Origin: an uncultured Brevundimonas sp. | GTDB taxonomy: Bacteria; Pseudomonadota; Alphaproteobacteria; Caulobacterales; Caulobacteraceae | Length of the DNA: 7,076 bases | NCBI GenBank assembly: GCA_946481405.1 | Contig: CAMLNY010000054.1 | Location: 1-7,076, forward strand | Reading direction: 5' to 3' | Part shown: piece by piece, positions 5,479 to 7,076 of the stretch | Numbering within the stretch: position 1 is the first letter of the stretch | How the letters are laid out: every line of letters starts with the position of its first letter | Notes under the pieces: generated by a model | What the model was told of the DNA's origin: nothing | The model's database searches: none | The model's input: the letters and a program-made list of their open reading frames with translations, nothing else | Program-made: the position numbers and the translations under genes

Positions 5479-7076
5479 GTGAATATCAAAGGCACAGTCA
5501 GCGTATCCGCATTGCTCATCGCCGCGACGCTGTCAGCGGCTCCGGCTTTCGCCCAGACCCAGCCGTCGGGGCAGGAGAGCACCAGCGTCGACGACATCAT
5601 CGTCACCGCCACCCGCCGCGAGCAGCGGCTGATCGAGGCGCCCGTGGCCGTCACCGCCGTGACCGGCGAGCAGCTCGAGAACTCCGGCGTCTCCGACATC
5701 CGCGAACTGACCAGCCTGGCCCCCAGCGTGCAGTTCCAGACGCCGGGCGGCGGGGCCGACTCCTCCATCCGCATTCGGGGCGTCGGCACGACCTCGACCA
5801 ACCCGGGCCTGGAGTCCTCCGTCGGCGTGATCATCGACGGGGTCATCCGCGCCCGCACCGGCGTCGCCCTGTCCGAACTCGGAGACCTTCAGGGCATTGA
5901 GGTGCTGCGCGGTCCGCAAGGCACCCTGTTCGGCCGCAACACCTCGTCCGGCATCATCAACGTCACGACGAAGCAGCCCGACTTCAACGGCGTCAGCGGC
6001 AACATCACCGGGACCTACGGCAACTTCGACGACCGTCGCCTGTCGGGCGCCGCCAACTTCCCGCTCAGCGACGAAATGGCCCTGCGGATCGAAGGCAGCT
6101 ACGAGCTGCGCGACGGCTTCCACTCCGACGCCAACTCGGGCGAGAGTCTGGACAACCTCGATCGCCAGTTCATCCGCGGCAAGCTGCTGTACCGGCCGTC
6201 GGACACCCTGCAGTGGACCTTCTCGGCCGACTACACGAACCGCAACGAGAACTGCTGCGTCGCGCTTCTGGCCATCGCCGGCCCGACCTACAATCTGGTC
6301 AACCAGCTGGCGGCGGCGCGTGGCGGCATCGGCTATCCGACCACCAATCCGTTCGAGCGCCGCGCGTCCAAGAACAATGTCCGCACAAATCAGGAGGACA
6401 TCGAGGACTTCGGCTTCTCCGCATCCGCCCAATGGGATCTGGGCTGGGCGACGCTGTATTCGGTCAGCGCCTTCCGCAGCTGGGAAGCCTGGCGGTCGCA
6501 GGACTTCGACCACTCCGGCGCCGATCTGGGCTTCTTCGCGCCTGACGGCCTGCACCAGAAGTTCGACGTCCTGACCCAGGAGCTGCGTCTGCAGGGCGAG
6601 AGCGGCCGCCTCGACTGGCTCGTCGGCCTGTTCTACGCGGACGAGACGGTGCTGAACGACAGTGCGTATCGCATGGGAGCCGACTATCCGCTGATCTACG
6701 GCGGCGCGGCGACCTTCCAGGCCTCGACCCTGGCCGCTTTCCGGCCCGGCGACGGCGCGCGCGGCATCGGCCGTCAGGAAGGACAGGATATGTCCTTCTT
6801 CACCCACAACGTCTTCCACGTCACCGACGCCCTGAGCATCACCGCCGGCCTGCGCTATACGCAGAACGACAAGGAGATCAATTTCACGGGCGAGAACTTC
6901 AACCCGGCCTGCGACAGCGCGGTCCGGACCAGTGACGCCGCCGGCATCACCCGCTTCTGCGCCCCGTTCTGGGATACCCGGCTGAACCCGGCCGGCGACT
7001 CGGATGCGCGCACCGAAGAGGCCACGACCGGCACGGTGAACATCGCCTACCGGCTCAGCCCGTCCCTCAACACCTA
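5479..7076 (+). CDS. TonB-dependent outer-membrane receptor, N-terminal part (runs off window)
   Basis: The first 532 residues of an outer-membrane transporter energised by TonB are present; the frame is still open at the window end. The GTG at 5479 is preferred over ATG 5464 because GGGAGG lies 7 bases before it and the result is a clean signal peptide (residues 1-25, cut after APAFA). A TonB box follows at about 37-45 (VDDIIVTAT). The plug domain spans about 50-165, with SIRIRGVG, VGVIIDGV and IEVLRGPQGTLFGRN (140-154) leading into GIINVTTKQP. After that come beta-barrel strands such as LSITAGLRYTQNDKE. Adjacent cysteines C259-C260 sit in a probable extracellular loop. The family imports siderophores, vitamins, sugars or other bulky nutrients; the divergent MFS/ligase operon suggests an organic substrate rather than iron, but this is inference. 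Confidence 0.93.
   Translation, partial: MNIKGTVSVSALLIAATLSAAPAFAQTQPSGQESTSVDDIIVTATRREQRLIEAPVAVTAVTGEQLENSGVSDIRELTSLAPSVQFQTPGGGADSSIRIRGVGTTSTNPGLESSVGVIIDGVIRARTGVALSELGDLQGIEVLRGPQGTLFGRNTSSGIINVTTKQPDFNGVSGNITGTYGNFDDRRLSGAANFPLSDEMALRIEGSYELRDGFHSDANSGESLDNLDRQFIRGKLLYRPSDTLQWTFSADYTNRNENCCVALLAIAGPTYNLVNQLAAARGGIGYPTTNPFERRASKNNVRTNQEDIEDFGFSASAQWDLGWATLYSVSAFRSWEAWRSQDFDHSGADLGFFAPDGLHQKFDVLTQELRLQGESGRLDWLVGLFYADETVLNDSAYRMGADYPLIYGGAATFQASTLAAFRPGDGARGIGRQEGQDMSFFTHNVFHVTDALSITAGLRYTQNDKEINFTGENFNPACDSAVRTSDAAGITRFCAPFWDTRLNPAGDSDARTEEATTGTVNIAYRLSPSLNT

Noticed and set aside
5533..6819. Long antisense open frame of 428 codons opposite the TonB-dependent receptor
   Set aside because: It lies on codons of a clearly recognisable receptor and its sequence is low-complexity Val/Gly/Ala/Arg-rich, as expected of an antisense shadow in high-GC DNA.

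Overview
The window looks like high-GC alphaproteobacterial DNA, most likely Caulobacterales or Sphingomonadales. This is an inference from composition and gene content: a TonB-dependent receptor with a DDIIVTA-type TonB box, a spinster-like MFS carrier, acyl-CoA ligases and SnoaL/NTF2-fold proteins. It resembles the small catabolic islands these bacteria carry for hydrophobic or carboxylated substrates. No substrate can be named from the sequence.

Layout: bases 1-357 hold the 3' end of a plus-strand acyl-CoA synthetase. A convergent gap (358-471) carries a 10-bp inverted repeat with an extra direct copy of one arm. From 5122 down to 472 runs a minus-strand array, probably one operon with an additional internal promoter. 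In transcription order it encodes an MFS transporter, a second acyl-CoA ligase (broken), a tandem-domain HxlR-type regulator, and two paralogous SnoaL-like proteins whose genes overlap by 4 bases. A 356-bp intergenic region (5123-5478) with several palindromes separates this array from a divergent TonB-dependent receptor gene (5479 to the window end, incomplete).

Most striking is the centre of the second ligase gene (about 2650-2730). The adenylation domain stops after its A5 region and resumes, in another frame, just past the A8 hinge, so roughly 70 residues are missing. In their place lie about 70 bases which, on the OPPOSITE strand, encode DYSALPTAIFTDPELAGVG. This closely resembles the start of the C-terminal dimerisation domain of flavoprotein disulfide reductases (dihydrolipoamide dehydrogenase / mercuric reductase family). 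The simplest reading is a deletion filled with a captured scrap of an unrelated gene, or an assembly chimera.

Working model (inference): the receptor imports a ligand across the outer membrane and the MFS carrier moves it across the inner membrane. One or both ligases would make its CoA thioester, the SnoaL-like pair would act on an intermediate, and the HxlR protein would control expression. With the internal ligase broken, the complete ligase ending at 357 may be the only working activating enzyme here.
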